DNA of 36,204 bases, from the NCBI RefSeq assembly GCF_011045025.1, contig NZ_JAAKZX010000091.1, forward strand, positions 1 to 36,204, given 5' to 3'. This document shows positions 5,455 through 13,680 of this stretch, piece by piece; the stretch's first letter is position 1, and each line of letters begins with the position of its first letter. The notes beneath the pieces are model-generated. The model made no database searches. It was not told where the DNA came from and worked only from the letters and a program-made list of their open reading frames with translations. Origin of the DNA: Streptomyces ureilyticus. GTDB lineage: Bacteria > Actinomycetota > Actinomycetes > Streptomycetales > Streptomycetaceae. The position numbers and the translations under genes were made by a program.

Positions 5455-8202
5455 CTAAGCGCTCACCGGATCCCCCTCCGCCCCGGGCACCGCTTCCTCG
5501 GCCTCCTCCGGCGACAGGTCGCCCAAGTAGGCCGCCCGCACGGCCGGATCGGCGCGTACCTCGTCCGGGGTGCCGACGCTGATCCGGCGGCCGAAGTCGA
5601 GGACGACGACCTGGTCGCAGACGCTCATGACCATGTCGACGTCGTGCTCGACGAGCAGTACCCCCATACCCCACTCCTCGGCGAGCCGCCGTACCAGGCG
5701 GGCCAGTTCGCGGGTCTCGTCGTCCGAAAGGCCGGCCGCCGGCTCGTCGAGCAGGAGGACGGACGGTGAGGTCGCCACCGCCCGGGCGATGGCCAGCAGC
5801 CGTCGCTCCCCGTACGAGAGGTCGCCCACCGAACGGTCCAGGCTGCTCTCGAGCCCGAACTCCCGCACCGCGACGAGCACTTGGCCGGGCAGAGGGCGGC
5901 TTCCGGGACGTATCAGATCCTTGAGGTACGTCCACGGGCCGGGCCGGTCGCAGGCGGCGTACAGGTTGTCCAGGACGGTCATGTCCTCGAAGAGTTCCAG
6001 TGACTGGAAGGACCGGCTCAGGCCCGCGCGGGCGCGCAGGTGCACGGAGGTGCCGGTCAGGTCCCGGTCGCCGAGGTGTACGGCCCCGGAGGCGGGCCGG
6101 GTGAAGCCGGTGACCGCGTCGATGGCGGAGGTCTTGCCCGCGCCGTTCGGGCCGATGAGGCCGGTGACCCGGCCGGGCTCGATGGCGAAGGAGAGGTCGT
6201 CGACGGCGACGACACCGCCGTAGCGCACGGTCAGGCCGGTGACGCGGAGGGGGAGGGGCGCCGCACGGTGGGCGTCCGGCACGGACTCGGGAGGCGTCGC
6301 CTGCGGGCCCGCCGCCCGGTCGTCGGAGCGCTTCCGGAGCAGCTTGCGCTCGACTGCCGCCGTCTGCTTGCCGAGCCCCTGCCCGATGCCGTCCTGGTTG
6401 CCCACCAGGGTGAGCAGCAGGATGATCCCGCCGATCAGCGGCATCCACTCGCTCAGCCCCGGCACCACCAGATCCCCGAAGCGGGCGCCGACCGTGCCCG
6501 CGGCGAACGTGGCGCCGAACAGCGGGCCCACGAGGAAGCCGACGCCGCCGATGACGGCGAGGCCGAGCGCGGTGATGGAGTCGAAGCTCGCGAAGTCGGT
6601 GAAGACCACCGAGGTCGAGCGGAAGCCGGTGAGGACCCCGGCGAGCGCGGCGATCGCCGCCGACACCCCGAACGCGTACAGCTTCGTGGCGCGGACGCCG
6701 ATACCGAGAGCGGCGGCGGCCCGCTCGTTGGCGCGCACCGCGATCAGCCGGCGGCCGGTCCGGCTGCGCCGGAGGTTGGCCACCACCAGCGCGGCTCCGA
6801 CGAAGAGGAGCAGCACCAGGGCCGCGTACCGCTGTGGATGGTCGACACCGGAGATGTCGATACCGAAGAGTGTCTGCTTGCCCACCGCGATGCCGTCGCT
6901 GCCGGGGGTGGTGGCCAGGTCGGTGTTCTGGAAGACCATCACCTCCAGCGTCGTGCCGAGGCCGAGGGTGATGATCGCGAGGTTGACTCCACGGGTGCGG
7001 ACCGCGGGCAGCGCGAACAGGAGGCCGATCGGTACGGTCCCCAACACGCCTGCCAACAGGGCGAGTTCGAAGGGCCAGCCCCAGTCGGCGACCGCGTGCC
7101 CCGCGATGAAGGCGCCGGTTCCGGCGAGGGCGTACGCCGCGAGGGAGACCTGTCCCGCGTAGCCGGTGACCACCACGATCGACAGGATGATCAGGGAGAG
7201 CACCAGGGTGTTGGTGATCGCGTCGGCCCACTGTGGCGTCGACAGCGCCACCAGCAGCAGGGCGACCGCGACGGCGACCGCCAGTGCCACCGGCCGCACG
7301 CGTCCGGTGCCGAGCGCCGGCAGCCGGTCGAGGAACGTGCCGCGCAGCGGCAGCGCCCGGCCGCGGGCCACCAGGACCACGGCGATGACGAGGAACGGCA
7401 CCGACCCGGCGAGGCCCGTGACGTCCGTGCCGAAGCGGGTCAGTTCGGACTGCACGATGCCGATGACGAGGCCACCCGCCAGGGTGACGGGGAACGAGGA
7501 GAACCTGCCGACCAGGGCGGCGGCCAGCGCGCTCAGCAGAAGCGTGGTCAGGCCGCTCACGGACAGGCCGATGACCGGAACGATCAGGATGCCGGTCAGC
7601 CCCGCGAGTGCCGAGCCGAGCCCCCAGTTGGCGGCGGCGATCAGATCCGCGGACCAGCCGAGCGAGGAGGCGGCGCTCTGGTTCTCCGCGACCGCCGTGG
7701 TGCCGAGCCCGAACAGGCTGCGCTTGTAGAGGAGATGGAGCGCGACGGTGATGGCGATCGCGATGGCGAGCAGCCAGATCCGGTCCTCGGACACCGTCGC
7801 CCCGGCCACTTCCACCAGGTCGGAGGGCAGTTTGCCGGGCACGAGCTGCACGCTGTCGCCGTACCGTTTCACGGCGGCGGCGGTGAGCACGATGAACACC
7901 GCCAGGGTGCCGACCAGCCGGGCCAGTGAGGAGGCCCGGCGCAGCGGGCGCATCACCAGCAGATGAGTGAGCACCCCCAGCAGCCCGGCCACCAGGACCC
8001 CGCACCCGACGGCGGTCCAGTAGGGCACGCCGTGCTGCGTGGCGAGCTCCCATTGCACATAGGCGGCGGTCATCCCGATCGCGCCATGCGCGAAGTTCAG
8101 GACGCCGGAGCCTCTGTAGATCAGCACGATGCCTTGTGCGGTGAGCGCGTAGAGCGCACCGAGCCCGAGGCCCAGAAGCGCGAAGCGCAGGATGTCGTCC
8201 AC
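5455..8202 (-). CDS. Fused branched-chain amino acid ABC transporter: LivH-LivM permeases plus LivG ATPase
   Basis: A single 915-residue polypeptide carrying three transporter subunits in order. Residues about 1-290 are a LivH-type permease (IYRGSGVLNFAHGAIGM, and many membrane helices). Residues about 310-610 are a LivM-type permease (YAGQVSLAAYALAGTGAF, then SAIAALAGVLTGF). Residues about 650-900 are a LivG-type ATPase with Walker A GPNGAGKTS (Lys near 690), signature SYGERRLLAIARA and Walker B LLLDEPAAGLS. It imports branched-chain amino acids or related amides across the inner membrane with the binding protein at 8377 and LivF at 9677. The GTG at 8202 has GGAGG 8 bases upstream; frames extend 22 codons further without a better site. 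Usually these are separate genes, although permease-ATPase fusions occur in actinomycetes. Confidence 0.92.
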   Translation of the reverse strand: MDDILRFALLGLGLGALYALTAQGIVLIYRGSGVLNFAHGAIGMTAAYVQWELATQHGVPYWTAVGCGVLVAGLLGVLTHLLVMRPLRRASSLARLVGTLAVFIVLTAAAVKRYGDSVQLVPGKLPSDLVEVAGATVSEDRIWLLAIAIAITVALHLLYKRSLFGLGTTAVAENQSAASSLGWSADLIAAANWGLGSALAGLTGILIVPVIGLSVSGLTTLLLSALAAALVGRFSSFPVTLAGGLVIGIVQSELTRFGTDVTGLAGSVPFLVIAVVLVARGRALPLRGTFLDRLPALGTGRVRPVALAVAVAVALLLVALSTPQWADAITNTLVLSLIILSIVVVTGYAGQVSLAAYALAGTGAFIAGHAVADWGWPFELALLAGVLGTVPIGLLFALPAVRTRGVNLAIITLGLGTTLEVMVFQNTDLATTPGSDGIAVGKQTLFGIDISGVDHPQRYAALVLLLFVGAALVVANLRRSRTGRRLIAVRANERAAAALGIGVRATKLYAFGVSAAIAALAGVLTGFRSTSVVFTDFASFDSITALGLAVIGGVGFLVGPLFGATFAAGTVGARFGDLVVPGLSEWMPLIGGIILLLTLVGNQDGIGQGLGKQTAAVERKLLRKRSDDRAAGPQATPPESVPDAHRAAPLPLRVTGLTVRYGGVVAVDDLSFAIEPGRVTGLIGPNGAGKTSAIDAVTGFTRPASGAVHLGDRDLTGTSVHLRARAGLSRSFQSLELFEDMTVLDNLYAACDRPGPWTYLKDLIRPGSRPLPGQVLVAVREFGLESSLDRSVGDLSYGERRLLAIARAVATSPSVLLLDEPAAGLSDDETRELARLVRRLAEEWGMGVLLVEHDVDMVMSVCDQVVVLDFGRRISVGTPDEVRADPAVRAAYLGDLSPEEAEEAVPGAEGDPVSA

Positions 8203-8263
8203 CAGATGAACCTCCAGGGCTCCATGAGTAGCGAACGCCCGATGCTGCGGCAAGACCGTACAG

Positions 8264-8285
8264 CACATTTATTTAAATAATTGTG
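8264..8285. promoter_or_regulatory. 22-bp near-perfect palindrome between divergent transporter genes
   Basis: The dyad is centred between 8274 and 8275. Its core TTATTTAAATAA (8269-8280) is a perfect palindrome. Outer arms CACA (8264-8267) and TGTG (8282-8285) continue the symmetry, with a single mismatched pair at 8268/8281. It is strikingly AT-rich for this genome and lies 62 bp upstream of the fused permease gene and 92 bp upstream of the binding-protein gene. It is therefore a strong candidate for a shared operator/promoter that controls both divergent transcripts. Confidence 0.65.
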
Positions 8286-8376
8286 GCAAGAGTACTTCTC
8301 TAACCACACTTCGCGCTCCATGCTGGTCGCGTCTTCAACGTCGCCCGTCCGGGGCGCGAGTCTTCGCGGAGGAAAC

Positions 8377-9627
8377 ATGAACAACCCACGCCGACGCAGA
8401 AGTACCGCAGCGAGCTGTCTCGCGATGACCGGAGCCCTGCTCGCCGCCGGCTGCGGCGGTGGTGCCGAGGAGGAGCCCACCGGCAGCGCGGCCGCCGCGT
8501 CCGCACTGACCGGCGCACCGGTCAAGGTGATGGTCTGGGCACCGGAGAACACCCAGGGCAGCGCACAGCCCGGCGTCCGGATCACAGCCCAGGCGTACGA
8601 GAAGTGGATCAACGCGAACGGCGGCATCAAGGGCGGCCCGCTCAAGGTCCTCACCTGCAACGAGAAGAACGACCCCGACGAGGCCGAGAACTGCGCCCAG
8701 CAGGCGGTCAGCGAGAAAGTGGTCGCGGTGGTCGGCTCGTACAGCCTCGCCGGAGACCGCTACATGCCGATCCTCGAAAAGGCCGGCATCCCCTACATCG
8801 GCGGGACCGGAGTGTCGGCCGCGGAGTTCTCCAACCCGCTGTCCTTCCCGGTCAACGGCGGCACCCCCGTGGTCTTCGCCGCGCACGGACAGCAACTGGT
8901 GGAGGCGGGCTGCGAGAAGATCTCCGGGGTGCGCTACGACGTCGCCGCCGCAGCGATCGTCAGCCAGTTCCTCGGCCTCGGCGCGACCTCCGCCGGCGGT
9001 AAGCCGCCCAAGGACCTGAAGGTGCCGGTGACCGCCACCGACCTCGCCCCGCAGGTGGCCGCCGCGACCAGGGACAGCGACTGCGTGAGCGTCATCCTGG
9101 GCACGCACTCGGACCTGTTCGTGAAGGCGTATGTGCAGTCCGGCGCCAAGACCGAACTCGGCAGCGTCGTCGGCAACCTCACCCCCGAGCTGGCCGCGAC
9201 CACCGGCGGCAGCGGCAGCCCGCTGGACGGCTCCGCCATCACCGGCTACTACCCGCCCCTCTCCGACCCCGCCTGGAAGGACGCCGTCTCCGCCCTCGAA
9301 GGCAAGGATGTCGACCTCTCCAACGGGGCCAACGCGACGACCTGGGTGGCGTTCAAGGTCTTCAGCGAGGCGGCCGGGAAGCTGCCGGAGATCACCTCCA
9401 AGGCCCTGGTGAAGGAGCTCAACACGTCGAAGGGCATCGACACGGGGGGATTGACTCCGCCGCTTACCTGGACGGACGCGACCGCGCTGCCGATGAAGGG
9501 GCTGAACCGGATCCACAACACCACCGCCACTGAGCTGGTGCTGAAGGACGGCAAGATCGAGTGGGCCGAGTCGGGGTCGGACTTCGTCGACATGCGAAAG
9601 GCCCTGACGGCCGCGTCGTCCGGCTGA
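8377..9627 (+). CDS. livK: Branched-chain amino acid ABC transporter substrate-binding lipoprotein
   Basis: A 416-residue extracytoplasmic binding protein of the LivJ/LivK (PF13458-like) family. The basic N-terminus and hydrophobic stretch end in the lipobox LLAAGC, with lipidated Cys26, so the mature protein is anchored to the outer face of the membrane. Family-like segments include KVMVWAPENTQG near the start of the mature protein, YEKWINANGGIKGGPLKV and VVAVVGSYSLAGDRYMPILEKAGIPYIGG. The ATG follows CGGAGGAA at 8368-8375. It is transcribed divergently from the fused LivHMG gene and is followed 49 bp later by LivF. The binding protein decides substrate choice, which cannot be read from sequence; branched-chain amino acids, amides or aromatic acids are all used in this family. 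Confidence 0.9.
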   Translation: MNNPRRRRSTAASCLAMTGALLAAGCGGGAEEEPTGSAAAASALTGAPVKVMVWAPENTQGSAQPGVRITAQAYEKWINANGGIKGGPLKVLTCNEKNDPDEAENCAQQAVSEKVVAVVGSYSLAGDRYMPILEKAGIPYIGGTGVSAAEFSNPLSFPVNGGTPVVFAAHGQQLVEAGCEKISGVRYDVAAAAIVSQFLGLGATSAGGKPPKDLKVPVTATDLAPQVAAATRDSDCVSVILGTHSDLFVKAYVQSGAKTELGSVVGNLTPELAATTGGSGSPLDGSAITGYYPPLSDPAWKDAVSALEGKDVDLSNGANATTWVAFKVFSEAAGKLPEITSKALVKELNTSKGIDTGGLTPPLTWTDATALPMKGLNRIHNTTATELVLKDGKIEWAESGSDFVDMRKALTAASSG

Positions 9628-9676
9628 ACGAAACCGCACTGTCCGCGAAAGCGGCAATTACGGAAGGAGAAGTCCT

Positions 9677-10426
9677 GTGGCCACCAGCGCACCCGACCGC
9701 ACCGGCGCCTCGCCCGAGGCGTCCGGTCAAGCCCTGATCGCGACCCGCGCCCTGTCCGCCGGGTACGGCACCCAGCCCGTCGTGCGTGACCTCGACATCG
9801 AGGTGCGGCCCGGTGAGGTCGTCGCGCTGCTGGGGCCCAACGGGGCGGGCAAGACGACGACGCTGCGGGTGCTCGCCGGCGATCTGGCGCCGATGAGCGG
9901 CGAGGTGCGCTGGCTGGGCGGTGTGGGCCGGGCGCCGCTGCACCGCCGGGCCCGGCAGGGCCTCGCCTACGTCGGTGAGCGCGCGGTCTTCACCCGGCTC
10001 GATGTGGCCGAGAACCTGCGGGTCGGCCGGGTGGAGACGGCCCGTGCCCTGGAGCTCTTCCCCGAACTGGAGAAACGGCTCAGGACCGGGGCGGGCATGA
10101 TCTCCGGCGGCGAGCAGCAGATGCTCTCACTGGCGCGCGCCCTGTGCCGGTCGCCCCGGCTGCTCCTCGCCGACGAACTGTCGCTCGGGCTCGCCCCGTT
10201 GGTGGTCGAGCGTCTGCTGCGCGCGGTACGCGAAGCCGCCGACCGGGGCCTCGGGGCGCTGCTGGTCGAGCAGCACGTACGCAAGGTGCTGGACATCGCG
10301 GACCGGGTGTACGTGCTGCGCCGGGGCCGCATCGAGATGACCGGCACCCCGCGGGAGCTCCGCGAGAACCTGGACGCCGTCGAGTCCTCCTACCTCGCCC
10401 GGCCGGGGACTTCGGCGTCCATGTAA
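9677..10426 (+). CDS. livF: ABC transporter ATP-binding protein, LivF type
   Basis: A 249-residue cytoplasmic ATPase that pairs with the LivG domain of the fused protein to drive import. It shows Walker A GPNGAGKTTT (residues about 52-61), signature ISGGEQQMLSLARAL, Walker B LLLADELSLGLAP (Asp-Glu retained) and the switch His in LLVEQH. GERAVFTRLDVAENLRVG is typical of LivF. The GTG at 9677 follows AAGGAGA at 9664-9670. It is in an operon with the binding protein. Its 3' end converges on the Nudix-like gene with only 36 bp between stop codons. Confidence 0.92.
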   Translation: MATSAPDRTGASPEASGQALIATRALSAGYGTQPVVRDLDIEVRPGEVVALLGPNGAGKTTTLRVLAGDLAPMSGEVRWLGGVGRAPLHRRARQGLAYVGERAVFTRLDVAENLRVGRVETARALELFPELEKRLRTGAGMISGGEQQMLSLARALCRSPRLLLADELSLGLAPLVVERLLRAVREAADRGLGALLVEQHVRKVLDIADRVYVLRRGRIEMTGTPRELRENLDAVESSYLARPGTSASM

Positions 10427-10462
10427 ACGCTCTCGGGATCCTTCAGGGCGTCGCGGCATCCT

Positions 10463-10999
10463 TTATGGCAGGCAGCCGACATGGGCGAGGGCCTGCTGCA
10501 GAAGCACTCCCTGCCCGCCCGGCATCTCGGTCCTGACCAGCTCCGCCGCGGCCTCCTGCGGGCTGAACCAGACCAGGTCCAGCGCGTCCTGGCGGGGACG
10601 GCAGTCGCCGGTCACCGGGACGATGTAGGCGAGGGCGACCGCGTGCTGGCGCGGGTCGTGGAACGGCGTGAACCCCTGCGTCGGGAAGTACTCGGCGACG
10701 GTGAAGGGCTGCAGGGATGCCGGCACCTGGGGCAGTGCCATCGGGCCGAGGTCCTTCTCCAGGTGGCGCAGGAGGGCGTCCCGGACGCGTTCGTGGTGCA
10801 GTACGCGGCCGGAGACGAGGGTGCGGCTGACCGTTCCGTCCGGCCCGATGCGCAGCAGGAGCCCGATGCTGGTGACTTCGCCGCTGTCGTCGACTCTCAC
10901 GGGTACGGCCTCGACGTACAGGATCGGCATACGGGCGCGCGCATGCTCGAGTTCGTCGGGACTCAGCCAGCCGGGCGTGGTTTCGGTCATGTCAGACAT
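10463..10999 (-). CDS. Nudix-fold family protein (DUF4916-like), function unknown
   Basis: A 178-residue cytoplasmic protein that begins GWLSPDELEHARARMPILYVEAVPVRVD after a short tail. It matches the NUDIX-hydrolase-family / DUF4916 proteins common in actinomycetes. I cannot find the canonical Nudix box (G-x5-E-x7-REUxEExGU), so hydrolysis of a nucleoside diphosphate compound should not be assumed. The ATG at 10999 is weakly supported by GGAAAG upstream; a second ATG three codons in is also possible. It lies 23 bp downstream of the dehydratase gene on the same strand and may be co-transcribed with it. Its product ends ALAHVGCLP. Confidence 0.7.
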   Translation of the reverse strand: MSDMTETTPGWLSPDELEHARARMPILYVEAVPVRVDDSGEVTSIGLLLRIGPDGTVSRTLVSGRVLHHERVRDALLRHLEKDLGPMALPQVPASLQPFTVAEYFPTQGFTPFHDPRQHAVALAYIVPVTGDCRPRQDALDLVWFSPQEAAAELVRTEMPGGQGVLLQQALAHVGCLP

Positions 11000-11022
11000 T
11001 CGCTGATCATACTTTCCGCCAC

Positions 11023-11997
11023 TCAGCTTCCGCTCCCGCACAGTTCTGCGAAGCGCCGGACGCCGATATTGCCGCCGGAGATGATCACGCCGACGCGGGA
11101 CGGGAGCCGCTCGACGCGACCGGCCAGCAGGGCCGCCAGTGGAGTGGCGCCACTGGGCTCGACGATGATCTTCAGTCGCTCGAAGGCGAACCGCATCGCG
11201 TCACGGATCTCGTCATCGGTCACCAGGAAGATGTCGTCGACCAGGCGCTGGTTGACGGAGAACGTCAGCTCGCCTGGGGTCTCGATGGCCTGGCCGTCGG
11301 CGATCGTGCGCGGCACCGGGATGGAGACGCGCCGACCGGCCTCGAGGGACCGCTTGGTGTCATCCCCGGCCTCCGGCTCGATACCGATCATCCGGATCCC
11401 GCTGTGCAGGCCCTTGGCCGCGGTGGAGCTGCCCGCGATCAGCCCGCCCCCGCCGACGGGCGTGATCAGAGCATCCAACTCCCCGGCCTCCTCGATCAGT
11501 TCGAGGGCCGCGGTGCCCTGTCCCGCGATCACCTGCGGATGCTCGTACGGCGGGATGAGCGCAAGGCCGCGATCGGCGGCGAGGGCCTTGCCGATGGCCG
11601 TACGGTCGCCGGTGTAGCGGTCGTACGTGACGATCTCCGCGCCGTAACCGGCGGTGGCATCCAGCTTGGACTGCGGCGTGTCCTCCGGCATGAGGATCAC
11701 CGCGGTCGTGCCCAACTCCCGTGCGGCGAGGGCGACGGCCTGGGCGTGGTTACCCGAGGAGTACGCGGCGATGCCCTTGGCCAGCTGCTCTGGCGACAGG
11801 CGGGACGCGGTGTTGTAGGCGCCGCGGAACTTGAACGCGCCGATGCGCTGCAAGTTCTCGCACTTCAGGAAGACCTGGGCGCCGACGAGCGCGTCTAGCG
11901 TGCGCGAACGCAGTACGGGGGTCCGGTGGGCCACGCCCTTGATCTGCGCGGCGGCGTCGCGGACGTCGTCGAGGTTGACCGGGGGAGTGTGCGTCAT
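11023..11997 (-). CDS. PLP-dependent serine/threonine dehydratase family protein
   Basis: A 324-residue fold-type II PLP enzyme that removes water and then ammonia from a hydroxy amino acid, giving a 2-oxo acid. The PLP lysine is Lys56 in AFKFRGAYN. The substrate Ser/Asn loop SSGNHAQ, the phosphate-binding tetraglycine PVGGGGLIAG and a late EPSGATPL segment are present. It has no C-terminal ACT regulatory domain, so it is catabolic-like (TdcB, threo-3-hydroxyaspartate dehydratase or serine racemase relatives) rather than the isoleucine-feedback-controlled IlvA. Its ATG overlaps the stop of the YheO/DauR-like regulator gene by 4 bases (ATGA), implying translational coupling. Exact substrate is unresolved. 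Confidence 0.88.
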   Translation of the reverse strand: MTHTPPVNLDDVRDAAAQIKGVAHRTPVLRSRTLDALVGAQVFLKCENLQRIGAFKFRGAYNTASRLSPEQLAKGIAAYSSGNHAQAVALAARELGTTAVILMPEDTPQSKLDATAGYGAEIVTYDRYTGDRTAIGKALAADRGLALIPPYEHPQVIAGQGTAALELIEEAGELDALITPVGGGGLIAGSSTAAKGLHSGIRMIGIEPEAGDDTKRSLEAGRRVSIPVPRTIADGQAIETPGELTFSVNQRLVDDIFLVTDDEIRDAMRFAFERLKIIVEPSGATPLAALLAGRVERLPSRVGVIISGGNIGVRRFAELCGSGS

Positions 11998-12704
11998 GGC
12001 TTCGCTCCGTCGGGGTGGTGTGTGGTGTCGGGCTCGGTTCCGTCGGCCGTGGACACGGGAGGCGCCGCTCTGGCGTCGGAGAGGTAGTTGTAGGCGGAGG
12101 CGCGCGAGATGCCGAGCCGGGTGGCGACCTGCTCGACCGCGCGTCGTACGGCGAAGACGCCGCGCTCGTCCAGGCTGCGGAACAACTCGAGGCGGCCGGC
12201 GCGGTCGAGTTCCGACCAGGTCTTGTTCTGCCGCAGTTGATGGCTGTCGACGATGGCGTCCACGACGGAGCCGATGTCGTTGCCGAACGTCGTGGTCGGC
12301 ACGGCCGGTCCGGCGGCGACACCCGCGAGCTCGCCGATCAGGGCGTGCGCCTGATTGACGGCGGTGATGTCGAGATTGACGCACAGGGCGCCGAACACCG
12401 TGCCGGTGGAGTCGCGCAGCACCATCGTCGACGACTTGACGATCTTCCCTGTCGGGGTGCGGGTGAGGTAGTTCAACTCGTCGCTCGCCTCGTCGCCACG
12501 GGCCAGGATGCCCATTCCGATCTCGCTCATCGCCCCGCCGACGGCGCGCCCGGTCACCGAGCCCGCGATGGCGACCACGGACTTCTCCGGCCGCCGGAAG
12601 TCGTGCACGACCACCTCGCAGAACGAGCCGAGTGTCGCCGCGATGCCGTCGATGACGGGGGTGAGCGCGGCGATGATCGCGTCCTGCTCGTCGGTGGCGG
12701 ACAT
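11994..12704 (-). CDS. YheO/DauR-like PAS and helix-turn-helix transcriptional regulator
   Basis: A 236-residue DNA-binding regulator. Residues about 10-125 form the YheO-type PAS sensor domain (FCEVVVHDF; KSSTMVLRDSTGTVFGALCVNLDIT). Residues about 170-220 carry the HTH_22 segment (RRAVEQVATRLGISRASAYNYL). DauR, the best-known relative, represses D-arginine catabolism; here the coupled target is a PLP dehydratase, so a hydroxy- or D-amino acid may be the signal (inference). The ATG at 12704 has GGAG six bases upstream. That SD lies inside a TCCAG-N3-CTGGA palindrome, which suggests autorepression. It is divergent from the alpha/beta hydrolase at 12904. Confidence 0.85.
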   Translation of the reverse strand: MSATDEQDAIIAALTPVIDGIAATLGSFCEVVVHDFRRPEKSVVAIAGSVTGRAVGGAMSEIGMGILARGDEASDELNYLTRTPTGKIVKSSTMVLRDSTGTVFGALCVNLDITAVNQAHALIGELAGVAAGPAVPTTTFGNDIGSVVDAIVDSHQLRQNKTWSELDRAGRLELFRSLDERGVFAVRRAVEQVATRLGISRASAYNYLSDARAAPPVSTADGTEPDTTHHPDGAKP

Positions 12705-12711
12705 CGCGTGC

Positions 12712-12819
12712 TCCAGGTTCTGGATGGAGGGGCCTATCGGGTCTGGACTTCCAGTCCAGTTCCTAGACTACACATCCAGAGTCGATTTCGTACGGTGCTC
12801 ATCCGGCCGTCCCTCCAGA
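12712..12819. promoter_or_regulatory. Operator array of TCTGGA/TCCAGA half-sites
   Basis: The divergent region contains TCCAG-GTT-CTGGA (12712-12724) and CTGGACT-TCC-AGTCCAG (12743-12759). TCTGGATG (12719-12726) is matched by its exact reverse complement CATCCAGA at 12773-12780, and another TCCAGA lies at 12814-12819. The repeated, symmetric half-site, overlapping the regulator's own ribosome-binding site, fits cooperative binding by the YheO/DauR-like protein and control of both divergent genes. Confidence 0.6.
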
Positions 12820-12903
12820 TGTGCCGGTGGGGATCGCATGTGGGGGCCTACGGTGTGTAGTCGCGGTCCCCGTACGGGACGGTGGACCGGGGAAAGGGTC
12901 GAC

Positions 12904-13680
12904 ATGACCGCAGTGTTCGTTCACGGTGTGCCCGAGACCGGTCAGTTGTGGGACCGGCTTCGTGCGCGCCTCTCGACCGACTCGATCGCCTTGGATCTGC
13001 CGGGGTTCGGCGTGCCGACTCCGAACGGTTTCGGGGCGACCATGGACGAGTACGGCCAGTGGCTGGAGCGGGCGTTGCGCGAGGTCGACGGGCCGATCGA
13101 CCTGGTCGGGCACGACTGGGGTGCGCTGTTCGTGGCGCGGGCCGCCGCGAACTCCGCTCTTCCCGTGCGGAGTTGGGCGATGGACGTGGCCGGGATCCTG
13201 CACCCGGACTACGTCTGGCATGAGTTCGCTCAGCTCTGGCAGACGCCGGGAGCGGGAGAGCAGTGGGCCAAGGCATCGGTCGAGGCCGCTCCGGGCAGCC
13301 CGGAGAGCCCCGCGGCGCAGCTCAAGGGGGCCGGTGTGCCCGCCGAGGACGCCGAAGCGTTGGGTGAGCGGCTCGACGCCACCATGGCCGCGTGCATCCT
13401 GGCCCTCTATCGCTCGGCGATGCCCAACCCGTATGCCCGCGCGACGGCAGAGTTCTCCGGGCCCGCCTCCGCGCCGGGGCTCGTACTCCAGGCCGTGCTC
13501 GACCCCTTCGACGACCTGGCGGCCTCCGACGAGACGGCCGCCCGCCTCGGCGCCCGCACCGAGCGGCTCGAGGGAGTGGGCCACTGGTGGATGCTGGAGG
13601 ACCCCGACACCGCGGCTGCCGTGTTGGAGCGGTTCTGGGTGGAGGCGGCTGACGGGCGGTCAGTCGAGGACATGCCGTAG
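12904..13680 (+). CDS. Alpha/beta hydrolase, epoxide-hydrolase / haloalkane-dehalogenase-like
   Basis: A 258-residue cytoplasmic alpha/beta hydrolase. The oxyanion HGVPETGQLW segment is at residues 6-15. The nucleophile elbow is GHDWGA, with Asp71 as predicted nucleophile, as in epoxide hydrolases and dehalogenases rather than Ser esterases. The catalytic His is in GVGHWWMLEDP near the C-terminus, and a cap region lies between. The ATG at 12904 is preceded by GAAAGGG. It is divergent from the DauR-like regulator and shares the TCTGGA operator region. Its last 21 bases overlap the end of the convergent ATPase gene. Substrate is unknown. Confidence 0.85.
   Translation: MTAVFVHGVPETGQLWDRLRARLSTDSIALDLPGFGVPTPNGFGATMDEYGQWLERALREVDGPIDLVGHDWGALFVARAAANSALPVRSWAMDVAGILHPDYVWHEFAQLWQTPGAGEQWAKASVEAAPGSPESPAAQLKGAGVPAEDAEALGERLDATMAACILALYRSAMPNPYARATAEFSGPASAPGLVLQAVLDPFDDLAASDETAARLGARTERLEGVGHWWMLEDPDTAAAVLERFWVEAADGRSVEDMP

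Noticed and set aside
6040..7929. Plus-strand 629-codon open frame antisense to the fused transporter
   Set aside because: It is a long GC-rich shadow frame rich in Arg, Gly, Glu and His with no known domain. The opposite strand encodes clear LivH, LivM and LivG motifs.
5180..8266. Minus-strand 1028-codon frame overlapping the fused transporter in another phase
   Set aside because: Its translation is Arg/Gly/Pro/Ala-rich with no motif, while the neighbouring phase has all the ABC transporter motifs.
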